From: Rubritepida sp.
Lineage (GTDB): Bacteria > Pseudomonadota > Alphaproteobacteria > Acetobacterales > Acetobacteraceae
Direction of reading: 5' to 3'
Assembly (NCBI GenBank): GCA_014376425.1
Contig: JACMRO010000114.1
Location: forward strand, 1 to 8,036
Length of the DNA stretch: 8,036 nt
Shown here one piece after another: positions 1 through 5,364 of the stretch. Position 1 is the first letter of the stretch; every line of letters begins with the position of its first letter. The position numbers were made by a program, and so were the translations under genes. The notes beneath the pieces are model-generated. The model saw only the letters and a list, made by a program, of their open reading frames with translations. It did no database searches and was not told the origin of the DNA.

Positions 1-269
1 CGGAGGGTGCGGCCGCAGCCAGCGCGCTTCCGGCGGCCGCGATCACCACGCCGCCGGCGGTTGCGATCACCACGCCGCCGGGGGGGGGATCGGGTGGGGG
101 GCCCCCCCCGCAGAAGGGCGGGGCGGGGGGGGGCGGCGGGGGGGAAGCGGGACCGGAGGGGGCGGCGCCTCCCCCCCCGATCCCCCCGCCGGCGGCGTGG
201 TGATCGCACCCGCCGGCGGCGTGGTGATCGCGGCCGCCGGAAGCGCGCTGGCTGCGGCCGCACCCTCCG
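1..269. repeat. Large inverted repeat (fold-back) at window edge
   Basis: Bases 1-99 are the reverse complement of 171-269 (i pairs with 270-i, centre at 135), with only about three mismatches that I find (positions 61, 82 and 95). The core between the arms, about 100-170, is dominated by runs of G and C. Both arms carry the same stretch of the E2 linker coding sequence in opposite orientation, so the structure turns the gene back on itself and produces a false stop. A natural perfect palindrome of this size inside pdhC is unlikely. A chimeric fold-back read or low-quality contig end is the simpler reading. The inverted repeat is seen directly; the artefact explanation is inference. Confidence 0.9.
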
Positions 270-522
270 GTACCGCCTCGCCCGCTTCCACCAGCACCGC
301 GATCACGGCGTTCACCGCCACCCCTGCGGTCCCGCCCGGCACCAGGATCTTGCCCAGCACGCCCTCATCGACCGCTTCCACTTCCATGGTCGCCTTGTCG
401 GTCTCGATTTCGGCGATCACGTCGCCGGCGCGGACCGTGTCGCCCTCATTCTTGAGCCAGCGGGCCAGCGTGCCCTCCGTCATCGTCGGGCTCAGCGCCG
501 GCATCAGGATGTTCGTGGCCAT
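67..522 (-). CDS. pdhC: Pyruvate dehydrogenase E2 (dihydrolipoamide acetyltransferase), N-terminal fragment
   Basis: E2 carries acetyl groups on swinging lipoyl arms and transfers them to CoA in the cytoplasmic pyruvate dehydrogenase complex. The visible part is one lipoyl domain (residues about 1-78) with the lipoylation motif ETDKATME, lipoyl Lys43, followed by the start of an Ala/Pro/Thr linker. The start is the ATG at 522, 12 nt after the pdhB stop, with a G-rich but weak Shine-Dalgarno. A full E2 is usually over 400 residues, with a subunit-binding domain and a catalytic acyltransferase domain. Here the frame enters the inverted repeat at about residue 85 and hits a TGA at 67-69 after 151 codons. 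Residues past about 85, and the stop, are probably artefactual, so treat this as a truncated 5' end of pdhC, not a short protein. Identity is firm from the domain and from the pdhA-pdhB context. Confidence 0.85.
   Translation of the reverse strand: MATNILMPALSPTMTEGTLARWLKNEGDTVRAGDVIAEIETDKATMEVEAVDEGVLGKILVPGGTAGVAVNAVIAVLVEAGEAVPEGAAAASALPAAAITTPPAGAITTPPAGGSGGEAPPPPVPLPPRRPPPPRPSAGGAPHPIPPPAAW
188..232 (-). repeat. 24-nt tandem repeat in E2 linker
   Basis: Two copies of a 24-nt unit lie side by side in the E2 frame and encode AITTPPAG twice. The mirrored left arm of the inverted repeat carries two copies as well, with one base change (position 61) that would turn Gly into Val. Ala/Pro/Thr repeats are typical of flexible E2 linkers. 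The region lies inside the suspect palindrome, so the true copy number is unknown. Confidence 0.6.
369..522 (-). repeat. Lipoyl-domain direct repeat, copy in pdhC
   Basis: This segment encodes residues 1-51 of E2 and is a diverged direct repeat of 1806-1959 in pdhB. About 60 of the first 77 residues are identical by eye between the two lipoyl domains. An almost unbroken DNA match of about 38 bases surrounds the lipoyl-lysine codon. Confidence 0.8.
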
Positions 523-534
523 GTCGGGCGCCCC

Positions 535-1959
535 TTACCGGTACGTCACGCGGCGCGCGGCGGCGACCACGTGGTCGGGCTGCGGCAGCGCCATTTTCTC
601 GAGGTTGGCGGCGTAGGGCATCGGCACATCCTCGCCATGCACCCGCACCGGCGGCGCGTCGAGGTGGTCGAAGGCGTGCTCGATGATCTGCATCGCCACC
701 TCGGCGCCGATGCCACAGAAGGGCCAGCCCTCCTCCACCGTCACCAGGCGGTTGGTCTTCTTCACGCTCTGCACGATGGTCGCCGCATCGAGCGGGCGGA
801 TGGTCCGCAGGTTTATCACCTCGGCCGAAATCCCCCCCGCCGCGAGCTTCTCGGCCGCCGCCATGGCGGTGCTGACACTGATCGAGAAGGCCACGATGGT
901 CACGTCGGTGCCCTCGCGCTCGACCTTCGCCTGGCCGATCGGCAGGATGAAGTCATCCGCCACCGGCACCTCGAAGCTCTGGCCATAGAGAATTTCATTT
1001 TCCAGGAAGATGACCGGGTTGGGATCGCGGATCGCGGCCCGGAGCAGCCCCTTGGCATCGGCGGCCGACCAGGGTGCGACCACCTTCAGCCCCGGGATGT
1101 GGGCGTACCAGCTGGCGAAGCACTGGCTATGCTGCGCCGCGACACGGCTGGCGGCGCCATTCGGGCCACGGAACACGATCGGACAGCCCATCTGGCCGCC
1201 CGACATGTACAGTGTCTTGGCCGCGGAATTGATGATCTGGTCGATCGCCTGCATCGAGAAGTTGAAGGTCATGAACTCGACGATGGGCCGCAGCCCGGTG
1301 AAGGCCGCGCCCACCGCCATACCGGTGAAGCCGTGCTCGGTGATCGGCATGTCCATCACGCGCTTAGGGCCGAACTCATCCAGCAGCCCCTGGCTGATCT
1401 TATAGGCGCCCTGGTACTGCCCGACCTCCTCGCCCATCAGAAAGACGTCTTGGTCGGCGCGCATTTCCACCGCCATCGCGTCGCGCAACGCCTCGCGCAC
1501 GGTCATGGCCTTCGTTGGCCCCCAGTCCTTCTCGCCCGTCGTGGCAGGCGTGGCGGGTGTGGCGGGCAGGCGCGCGGGCTCGCCCTTCGTGGTCACCGCG
1601 CCCGGGTCCTCGGCCTTGTTGGCCGCCACCGGGGTCGCCGGCGCGGCTCCGACGCCGGCCTGAGGGGTCACGGTGGCGCTGACGCCACCTGGCACGGGCC
1701 TCACGGCGTTGCCATCCGTGCCGCCATCGAGCTCGGCGATCACCGAATTGACGGCGACGTTCTCCGTCCCCTCGGCGACCAGGATGCGGGTGATTTTGCC
1801 CTCATCCACCGCCTCGACCTCCATCGTCGCCTTGTCGGTCTCGATCTCGGCGATCACGTCGCCCGAGCGCACGGCGTCGCCCTCCTTCTTCAACCAGCGC
1901 GCCAGCTTACCCTCGGTCATCGTCGGCGACAGTGCCGGCATCAGGATCGCGGCACCCAT
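535..1959 (-). CDS. pdhB: Pyruvate dehydrogenase E1 beta subunit with N-terminal lipoyl domain
   Basis: This is the beta chain of the thiamine-dependent E1 heterotetramer, which decarboxylates pyruvate and acetylates the lipoyl arm. The product is 474 residues. A lipoyl domain (1-78, Lys43 in ETDKATME) is joined by an Ala/Pro/Thr linker (about 79-150) to the transketolase-like pyrimidine-binding domain (from TVREALRDAM, residue 153) and the C-terminal transketolase domain. Recognisable family segments are GEEVGQYQGAYK (176-187), PITEHGF (205-211) and AAQHSQCFASWYAHIPG (274-290). An E1 beta of this type without a lipoyl domain is about 330 residues; the fused form is known from alphaproteobacteria such as Zymomonas and rhizobia. 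I chose the ATG at 1959 because it shares its A with the pdhA stop (TGATG), has GGAGG 7 nt upstream, and is followed directly by the lipoyl domain. An upstream ATG at 2010 would only add 17 residues inside pdhA. It is translationally coupled to pdhA. Confidence 0.96.
   Translation of the reverse strand: MGAAILMPALSPTMTEGKLARWLKKEGDAVRSGDVIAEIETDKATMEVEAVDEGKITRILVAEGTENVAVNSVIAELDGGTDGNAVRPVPGGVSATVTPQAGVGAAPATPVAANKAEDPGAVTTKGEPARLPATPATPATTGEKDWGPTKAMTVREALRDAMAVEMRADQDVFLMGEEVGQYQGAYKISQGLLDEFGPKRVMDMPITEHGFTGMAVGAAFTGLRPIVEFMTFNFSMQAIDQIINSAAKTLYMSGGQMGCPIVFRGPNGAASRVAAQHSQCFASWYAHIPGLKVVAPWSAADAKGLLRAAIRDPNPVIFLENEILYGQSFEVPVADDFILPIGQAKVEREGTDVTIVAFSISVSTAMAAAEKLAAGGISAEVINLRTIRPLDAATIVQSVKKTNRLVTVEEGWPFCGIGAEVAMQIIEHAFDHLDAPPVRVHGEDVPMPYAANLEKMALPQPDHVVAAARRVTYR
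1806..1959 (-). repeat. Lipoyl-domain direct repeat, copy in pdhB
   Basis: This is the partner of the repeat at 369-522, in the same orientation and about 1.4 kb upstream in the operon. It encodes the lipoyl domain fused to E1 beta. The two copies keep the same residue numbering of the lipoylated lysine (Lys43), consistent with descent from one domain by duplication or with sequence homogenisation. Confidence 0.8.
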
Positions 1960-3008
1960 CACTTCGCCTCCACGGACGCGCGGGGGCTGTCCAGCAGAAT
2001 ATCGGTCCATAGCTCGGACGGGTCGGGCTCGGGCGAGGCCTGCGCGAAATCAGCGGAATCCTGCACGATGGCTTTCACCTCGTCATCGATCTTCTTCAGC
2101 GCGGCCTCCTCGACACCCCCCTCCAACAGGATTTTCCGGAGCGTATCGATGCAATCCCGCTGCTCGCGCATTTTCTGCACTTCCTCACGCGTGCGGTACT
2201 TCGCCGGGTCGGACATCGAGTGGCCCCGATAGCGATAGGTCTGCACTTCCAGCAGGTACGGGCCGCGGCCTGCCCGGCAATGCGCTGCGGCGCGGGCGGC
2301 TGCGGCGGCCACCGTGCGTACGTCCATGCCATCCACCTGTTCGCCGGGGATGCCCCACGCGGCGCCGTTCTGGCTGAAATCGCGCGCGGCGCTGGCCCGC
2401 TCCTGGCTGGTGCCCATGGAATACTTGTTGTTCTCGATGACGAAGATGCAGGGCAGCTTGAACAGCGCCGCCAGGTTCAGGCTCTCATAGACCTGGCCTT
2501 GGTTGGCTGCGCCCTCGCCGAAATAGGTCGCCGCGATATGGCCATCACCGCGATACCAGTTGGCGAAGGCCAGCCCGGCGCCGAGGGAGACCTGCGCGCC
2601 CACGATGCCGTGCCCGCCGTAAAACGCCTTTTCGCGGCTGAACATGTGCATCGACCCGCCCTTGCCGCGCGAATAGCCGCCGGCGCGGCCGGTCAGTTCC
2701 GCCATCACGCCGCGCGCTTCCATGCCGCAGGCCAGCATGTGACCGTGGTCGCGATAGCTGGTGATGACTTGGTCGCCAGGGACGAGCTGCGACTGGATGC
2801 CCACCACCACTGCCTCCTGGCCGATATAGAGGTGGCAGAACCCGCCGATCAGCCCCATGCCGTAAAGCTGTCCCGCCTTCTCCTCAAACCGGCGGATCAG
2901 CAGCATGGTGCGATAGGCGCCGACCAGTTGCTGTTGGTCGAGCGCGGCGGCCACCGGGGGTTTGTTGCGCCCCACGATCCTGGCTGCGGCTTTGGTGTCC
3001 TGGACCAT
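1959..3008 (-). CDS. pdhA: Pyruvate dehydrogenase E1 alpha subunit
   Basis: This is the thiamine diphosphate-binding alpha chain of pyruvate dehydrogenase E1, which works with the downstream pdhB and pdhC products to convert pyruvate to acetyl-CoA. The 349 residues match the usual alphaproteobacterial length. Visible landmarks are FCHLYIGQEA (57-66), SYRDHGHMLACG (84-95), KGGSMHMF (116-123), the thiamine motif region from FGEGAANQGQ (163-172) to IENN (191-194), and YRYRGHSMSDPAKYRTREE (258-276). The thiamine motif reads Gly-Glu-Gly (164-166) where most relatives have Gly-Asp-Gly; Glu165 corresponds to human E1 alpha Asp196, a Mg2+ ligand. The ATG at 3008 has GGGAG 7 nt upstream. The gene ends in a TGATG junction with pdhB and follows ftsB after 109 bases that probably hold the operon promoter. 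Identity is secure. Confidence 0.97.
   Translation of the reverse strand: MVQDTKAAARIVGRNKPPVAAALDQQQLVGAYRTMLLIRRFEEKAGQLYGMGLIGGFCHLYIGQEAVVVGIQSQLVPGDQVITSYRDHGHMLACGMEARGVMAELTGRAGGYSRGKGGSMHMFSREKAFYGGHGIVGAQVSLGAGLAFANWYRGDGHIAATYFGEGAANQGQVYESLNLAALFKLPCIFVIENNKYSMGTSQERASAARDFSQNGAAWGIPGEQVDGMDVRTVAAAAARAAAHCRAGRGPYLLEVQTYRYRGHSMSDPAKYRTREEVQKMREQRDCIDTLRKILLEGGVEEAALKKIDDEVKAIVQDSADFAQASPEPDPSELWTDILLDSPRASVEAK
1967..1971 (-). promoter_or_regulatory. Ribosome binding site of pdhB
   Basis: A perfect GGAGG on the minus strand lies inside the last codons of pdhA, 7 nt before the ATG at 1959. It decides the pdhB start in favour of this ATG over the upstream in-frame ATG at 2010 and allows re-initiation after pdhA terminates. 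Confidence 0.8.
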
Positions 3009-3031
3009 GCGGCGTCTCCCTCACTGACGCA

Positions 3032-3060
3032 CATTTACGCGCCCCATAGGGGGTCTGCAA
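3032..3060 (-). promoter_or_regulatory. Possible pdhA promoter
   Basis: On the minus strand TTGCAG (3060-3055) and TAAATG (3037-3032) are separated by exactly 17 bases. Transcription would begin about 15-20 bases before the pdhA ATG and leave a short leader that still includes the Shine-Dalgarno at 3016-3020. The -35 is a fair sigma-70 match, the -10 poor. The spacer holds a small inverted repeat, CCCC-ATA-GGGG on the plus strand (3042-3052), that could be an operator. Position supports it; motif quality is weak. Confidence 0.35.
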
Positions 3061-3096
3061 GGCCGCAAAGCCTTATGCTGCAACGCGAAAAGCGAA

Positions 3097-3115
3097 TTAA
3101 CCCAGTTCGGGTTAA
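3097..3115. promoter_or_regulatory. Perfect 7-bp inverted repeat between ftsB and pdhA
   Basis: TTAACCC and GGGTTAA flank a 5-base centre, 2 bases after the ftsB stop and about 90 bases upstream of the pdhA ATG. It is an unusually AT-containing palindrome for this genome. It could be a regulator binding site for the pdh operon or the stem of an ftsB transcript end. There is no clean U-run right after it, which argues against a standard intrinsic terminator. Confidence 0.5.
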
Positions 3116-3117
3116 GG

Positions 3118-3447
3118 TCAGTAGAGGCGGTTCTGCGGTCCGTAGGGGATGACGACCTCACCTGGCTGCGTGAGGTTGAGCAGGGCGCGCGCCCGCTCCT
3201 CCAGCTGGTCCCGATCCAGCGCGTCCGCCCGCAACCCACCGACCCGCCGGCCCAGCGCCGCATGCTCGGCCTGGGCCGCACGCAGTTGCGCCTGCGCCTG
3301 CGCGATCTCGCCCACCCGGCGCTCACGCGCCAGCGTGCCACGCTCGCCATGCACCGTATGCCACAGGAAAAAGCCGCTGCCGGCCACGAACAGGGCCGGG
3401 AACAGCAGAGCTTTTAGCCGTCGCTTGACCCCGCGCCAGAACGCCAT
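3118..3447 (-). CDS. ftsB: Septum formation initiator FtsB/DivIC family protein
   Basis: FtsB is a small bitopic membrane protein of the division-site FtsQLB complex. The 109-residue product has a short basic N-terminus (WRGVKRRLK), one transmembrane helix (about residues 12-32), then a periplasmic coiled coil rich in Ala, Gln, Arg and Glu (about 38-75), and a conserved-looking tail with DRDQLEERARALL and PGEVVIPY (78-102). This is the classic FtsB layout and length. I chose the ATG at 3447, which puts the basic stretch directly before the helix; an upstream start at 3537 would add 30 residues unlike the family. The Shine-Dalgarno is weak. Its place directly upstream of pdhA matches the common alphaproteobacterial order eno-ftsB-pdhA, although eno is not adjacent here. 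The family call is solid; the exact start is moderately sure. Confidence 0.88.
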   Translation of the reverse strand: MAFWRGVKRRLKALLFPALFVAGSGFFLWHTVHGERGTLARERRVGEIAQAQAQLRAAQAEHAALGRRVGGLRADALDRDQLEERARALLNLTQPGEVVIPYGPQNRLY

Positions 3448-3588
3448 GGCTGTCCAGAACCCCTGCCTCGGCCACTCAGAGCCGCCCCAGGGGAGAGAAT
3501 CAGCACAGGCCCCTTCTGGCAAGGGCAAAAGCAACAAAACCGTGAGTTTTCACATCTTTCGCGGCCAGGGCTTGCCCCAGCTGTCAGC
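3448..3588 (-). other. Intergenic leader between tRNA-Leu and ftsB
   Basis: These 141 bases hold no gene I can support. They contain the weak hairpin at 3542-3553, a second short stem on the minus strand (CCCTT, 5-base loop, AAGGG, about 3511-3525), and an A/T-richer stretch (about 3526-3560) that stands out from the GC-rich surroundings. A promoter for ftsB is expected here, but I see no convincing -35/-10 pair. Confidence 0.5.
3526..3553 (-). terminator. Weak possible terminator after tRNA-Leu
   Basis: On the minus strand a 4-bp stem (GTGA, loop AAAC, TCAC; 3553-3542) is followed by a T-rich run of about 15 bases (GGTTTTGTTGCTTTT). It lies about 35 bases past the tRNA 3' end. The stem is short, so this is only a candidate for ending the tRNA transcript. 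Confidence 0.25.
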
Positions 3589-3674
3589 TGGTGCCCGGAG
3601 CGGGACTCGAACCCGCACGCCCCGAAAGGCTCGAGATTTTAAGTCTCGTGTGTCTACCATTCCACCATCCAGGC
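3589..3674 (-). tRNA. tRNA-Leu (anticodon UAA)
   Basis: The 86-base minus-strand gene folds as a class II tRNA. The acceptor arms GCCTGGA and TCCGGGC pair over 7 bp with one G-U. The anticodon stem CGAGA/TCTCG encloses CTTAAAA, giving anticodon UAA (reads UUA). It has the long variable arm expected of leucine tRNAs and a T arm, GCGGG-TTCGAGT-CCCGC. The 3' CCA is encoded (3591-3589). It sits 46 bases after the end of the Cox-type operon and upstream of ftsB. I see no repeat of its 3' end elsewhere in the window, so there is no sign that it served as an integration site here. Confidence 0.97.
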
Positions 3675-3720
3675 AACGCCGCGAACCTGCCGGGCCCGGC
3701 GCGGTGCCGCAAGCCACCCG

Positions 3721-5364
3721 TCAGCGGCCGAAGCCCGGCGCGGCCTTCAGCGCCTCGGTCGTATCGAAATCGCGCAGCACGGCGTCATCGGGCATCTCTA
3801 CGTCAAATACCAGGGAGGCATGCTGGGCCGCCAGGTGGCGGGCGCCCACATCGCCGGTCACCGCCATCATCGCCGGCACCAGGGCGCGGGCCCACAGCAT
3901 CGGGTTGCCCTGCTTGCCGCGGAAGGTGGGCTGCACGATGGCGCGCCCCGCATCAGGGTCGAAGGCGGCGATGATGCGGTCCATCATCGCCGCGGCCACC
4001 AGCGGCATGTCGCCCAGGCACACCATCACCCCATCGACATCAGGCGGCAGCGCGGCCAGGCCCGATTTCAGGCTGGCCGAAAGGCCCTGCGCGTAATCCT
4101 CGGCGTGGGCGAACAGCACGGGGCGGCCGGCCAGGGCCTCCATCACCCGGTCACGCTCATGGCCGGTGACGACGATGACCGGGCGTGCCTGGCTGGCCAG
4201 CGCCTGGTCCACCACACGGGCGACCATGCTGCGGCCCTGATCGTCGGTCACCAGCAGCTTGTTGAGCGGCGCCATGCGGCGCGACCGCCCTGCCGCCATC
4301 ACCACCGCCGCCACCTGGCGGGCACGGCGTGGCGCCTGCGCCGGGGGGGGCGATTGCGGCGCGCGGTCGCGCGGCAGCGGGCGCGTGTCGATCTCCTTCA
4401 GCAATCCGCCCACGCCCATGCCCATCACGTCGCGCGGGCGGACCTCCAACCCGGCGAAGACGCGCGCGAGCACCCAGTCGAACCCGTTCAGCTTGGGGCT
4501 GCGGGCGCAGCCCGGCAGCACCATCGCGGGCACATCGCCGACGCGACCCAGGCAGATCAGATTGCCCGGGTCGACCGGCATGCCGAAATGGGTGATCGCG
4601 CCGCCGGCCCGGATGATGGCGGCCGGCCCGACATCCCGCCGGTCCACCGTGGCCGAGGCGCCGGCGATCAGCAGCAGCTCAGCGCCCGCGCGGCGCAACC
4701 GCGCCAGCGCGTCGGCTATGGCCGGCGTATCGTGCCGCACCCGCTCCACCGGCAGCATCGAGCCCTGCAAGGCTTCCACCCGCGCGCCGGTCACTTCCGC
4801 CGCGCCCTCCATCGCGCTCTCCTTCACGCCGGGCAGCTCGCTTACCACCAGCCCCACCTTCAGCGGCTTCAGCGGCATGATGCGCAGGCTGGGGCCGCCG
4901 GAGCGCAGCATCGCCTCCGCCACTGCCAGCACCGGCCCGGGGACGGCAAAGGGGATGATCTTGATCGTCGCCAGCATCTCACGCGCCGACACCAGCGTGT
5001 GATTGGGCAGGGTCGCGATGGTGATGCTCTCATCCAACGCATTCAGGCGACCGATGGCAGCGACATCCAGCACGAGGAGGCCCGGCGCGTCGGCCAGCAG
5101 GTTCACCCGGCCGGTGGCGGCGCGGCTCTTCGCCAGCAGGGGCGCCATCATGGCCTGCGCCAGTCGCTCGGCCGCCTCATCCTCGGGCACGTCGCCGGCT
5201 TGCAGCGTGGCGGCGATGACCTCGCGCAGATGGGCCGTGCGCATCGCGTCCAGGTCGGCCTCGCTCAGCGCCGTGCCCTTCTTGATGACGCGGCCGGGTA
5301 GGCGCAGCGTGTGTGCCAGGATGGCGCCGCGCGCCTCGTCCAGCGGTGTCGGGCCGAATTTCAC
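3721..5364 (-). CDS. MoeA/MPT-binding domain fused to MobA-like nucleotidyltransferase
   Basis: This 547-residue two-domain protein probably handles late molybdenum cofactor steps. Residues 1 to about 330 form a molybdopterin-binding region of the MoeA/MoaB/CinA type, with LLLIAGASATVDRRD (230-244) and LPGCARSPKLNG (283-294). A Pro/Arg linker (330-349) leads to a MobA/MocA-like domain (350-547) with AAGRSRRM (357-364), Lys369, LGDMP (450-454), GNPMLW (486-491) and DFDTTEAL (532-539). MocA-type enzymes attach CMP to molybdopterin to give the MCD form used by CO dehydrogenase-family enzymes. The usual Gly after RM in the nucleotide loop is Ala here. The start is GTG at 5364, overlapping the upstream stop as GTGA; it gives the N-terminus MKFGPTPL expected for the family. 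No strong Shine-Dalgarno is seen, consistent with coupling. The domain assignment is firm; substrate specificity (CTP) is inferred from context. Confidence 0.92.
   Translation of the reverse strand: MKFGPTPLDEARGAILAHTLRLPGRVIKKGTALSEADLDAMRTAHLREVIAATLQAGDVPEDEAAERLAQAMMAPLLAKSRAATGRVNLLADAPGLLVLDVAAIGRLNALDESITIATLPNHTLVSAREMLATIKIIPFAVPGPVLAVAEAMLRSGGPSLRIMPLKPLKVGLVVSELPGVKESAMEGAAEVTGARVEALQGSMLPVERVRHDTPAIADALARLRRAGAELLLIAGASATVDRRDVGPAAIIRAGGAITHFGMPVDPGNLICLGRVGDVPAMVLPGCARSPKLNGFDWVLARVFAGLEVRPRDVMGMGVGGLLKEIDTRPLPRDRAPQSPPPAQAPRRARQVAAVVMAAGRSRRMAPLNKLLVTDDQGRSMVARVVDQALASQARPVIVVTGHERDRVMEALAGRPVLFAHAEDYAQGLSASLKSGLAALPPDVDGVMVCLGDMPLVAAAMMDRIIAAFDPDAGRAIVQPTFRGKQGNPMLWARALVPAMMAVTGDVGARHLAAQHASLVFDVEMPDDAVLRDFDTTEALKAAPGFGR

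Noticed and set aside
1..269. The inverted repeat as an insertion-sequence end or CRISPR-like structure
   Set aside because: There is no transposase, no target duplication and no regular spacers. The arms are plain pdhC coding sequence mirrored, which fits a fold-back artefact better.
7..2232. Plus-strand open frame of 741 codons
   Set aside because: It runs antisense through pdhC, pdhB and part of pdhA and starts inside the inverted repeat. Its Arg/His-rich translation resembles no family; long antisense frames are expected at this GC content.
3118..3537. Longer FtsB start at 3537 (139 residues)
   Set aside because: The extra 30 residues include a Pro/Trp-rich stretch unlike FtsB N-termini and reach into the non-coding leader after the tRNA; the ATG at 3447 gives the standard short cytoplasmic tail.
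3689..3700. 12-base perfect GC palindrome (GCCGGGCCCGGC) between the MoeA/MobA gene and the tRNA
   Set aside because: It has no loop to speak of and no T-run, and such G/C palindromes arise easily by chance here, so I do not call it a terminator.
3820..5301. Plus-strand open frame of 493 codons
   Set aside because: It lies antisense to the MoeA/MobA fusion, with a His/Gln/Arg-rich composition and no domain or ribosome binding site. It is a shadow of the minus-strand gene.
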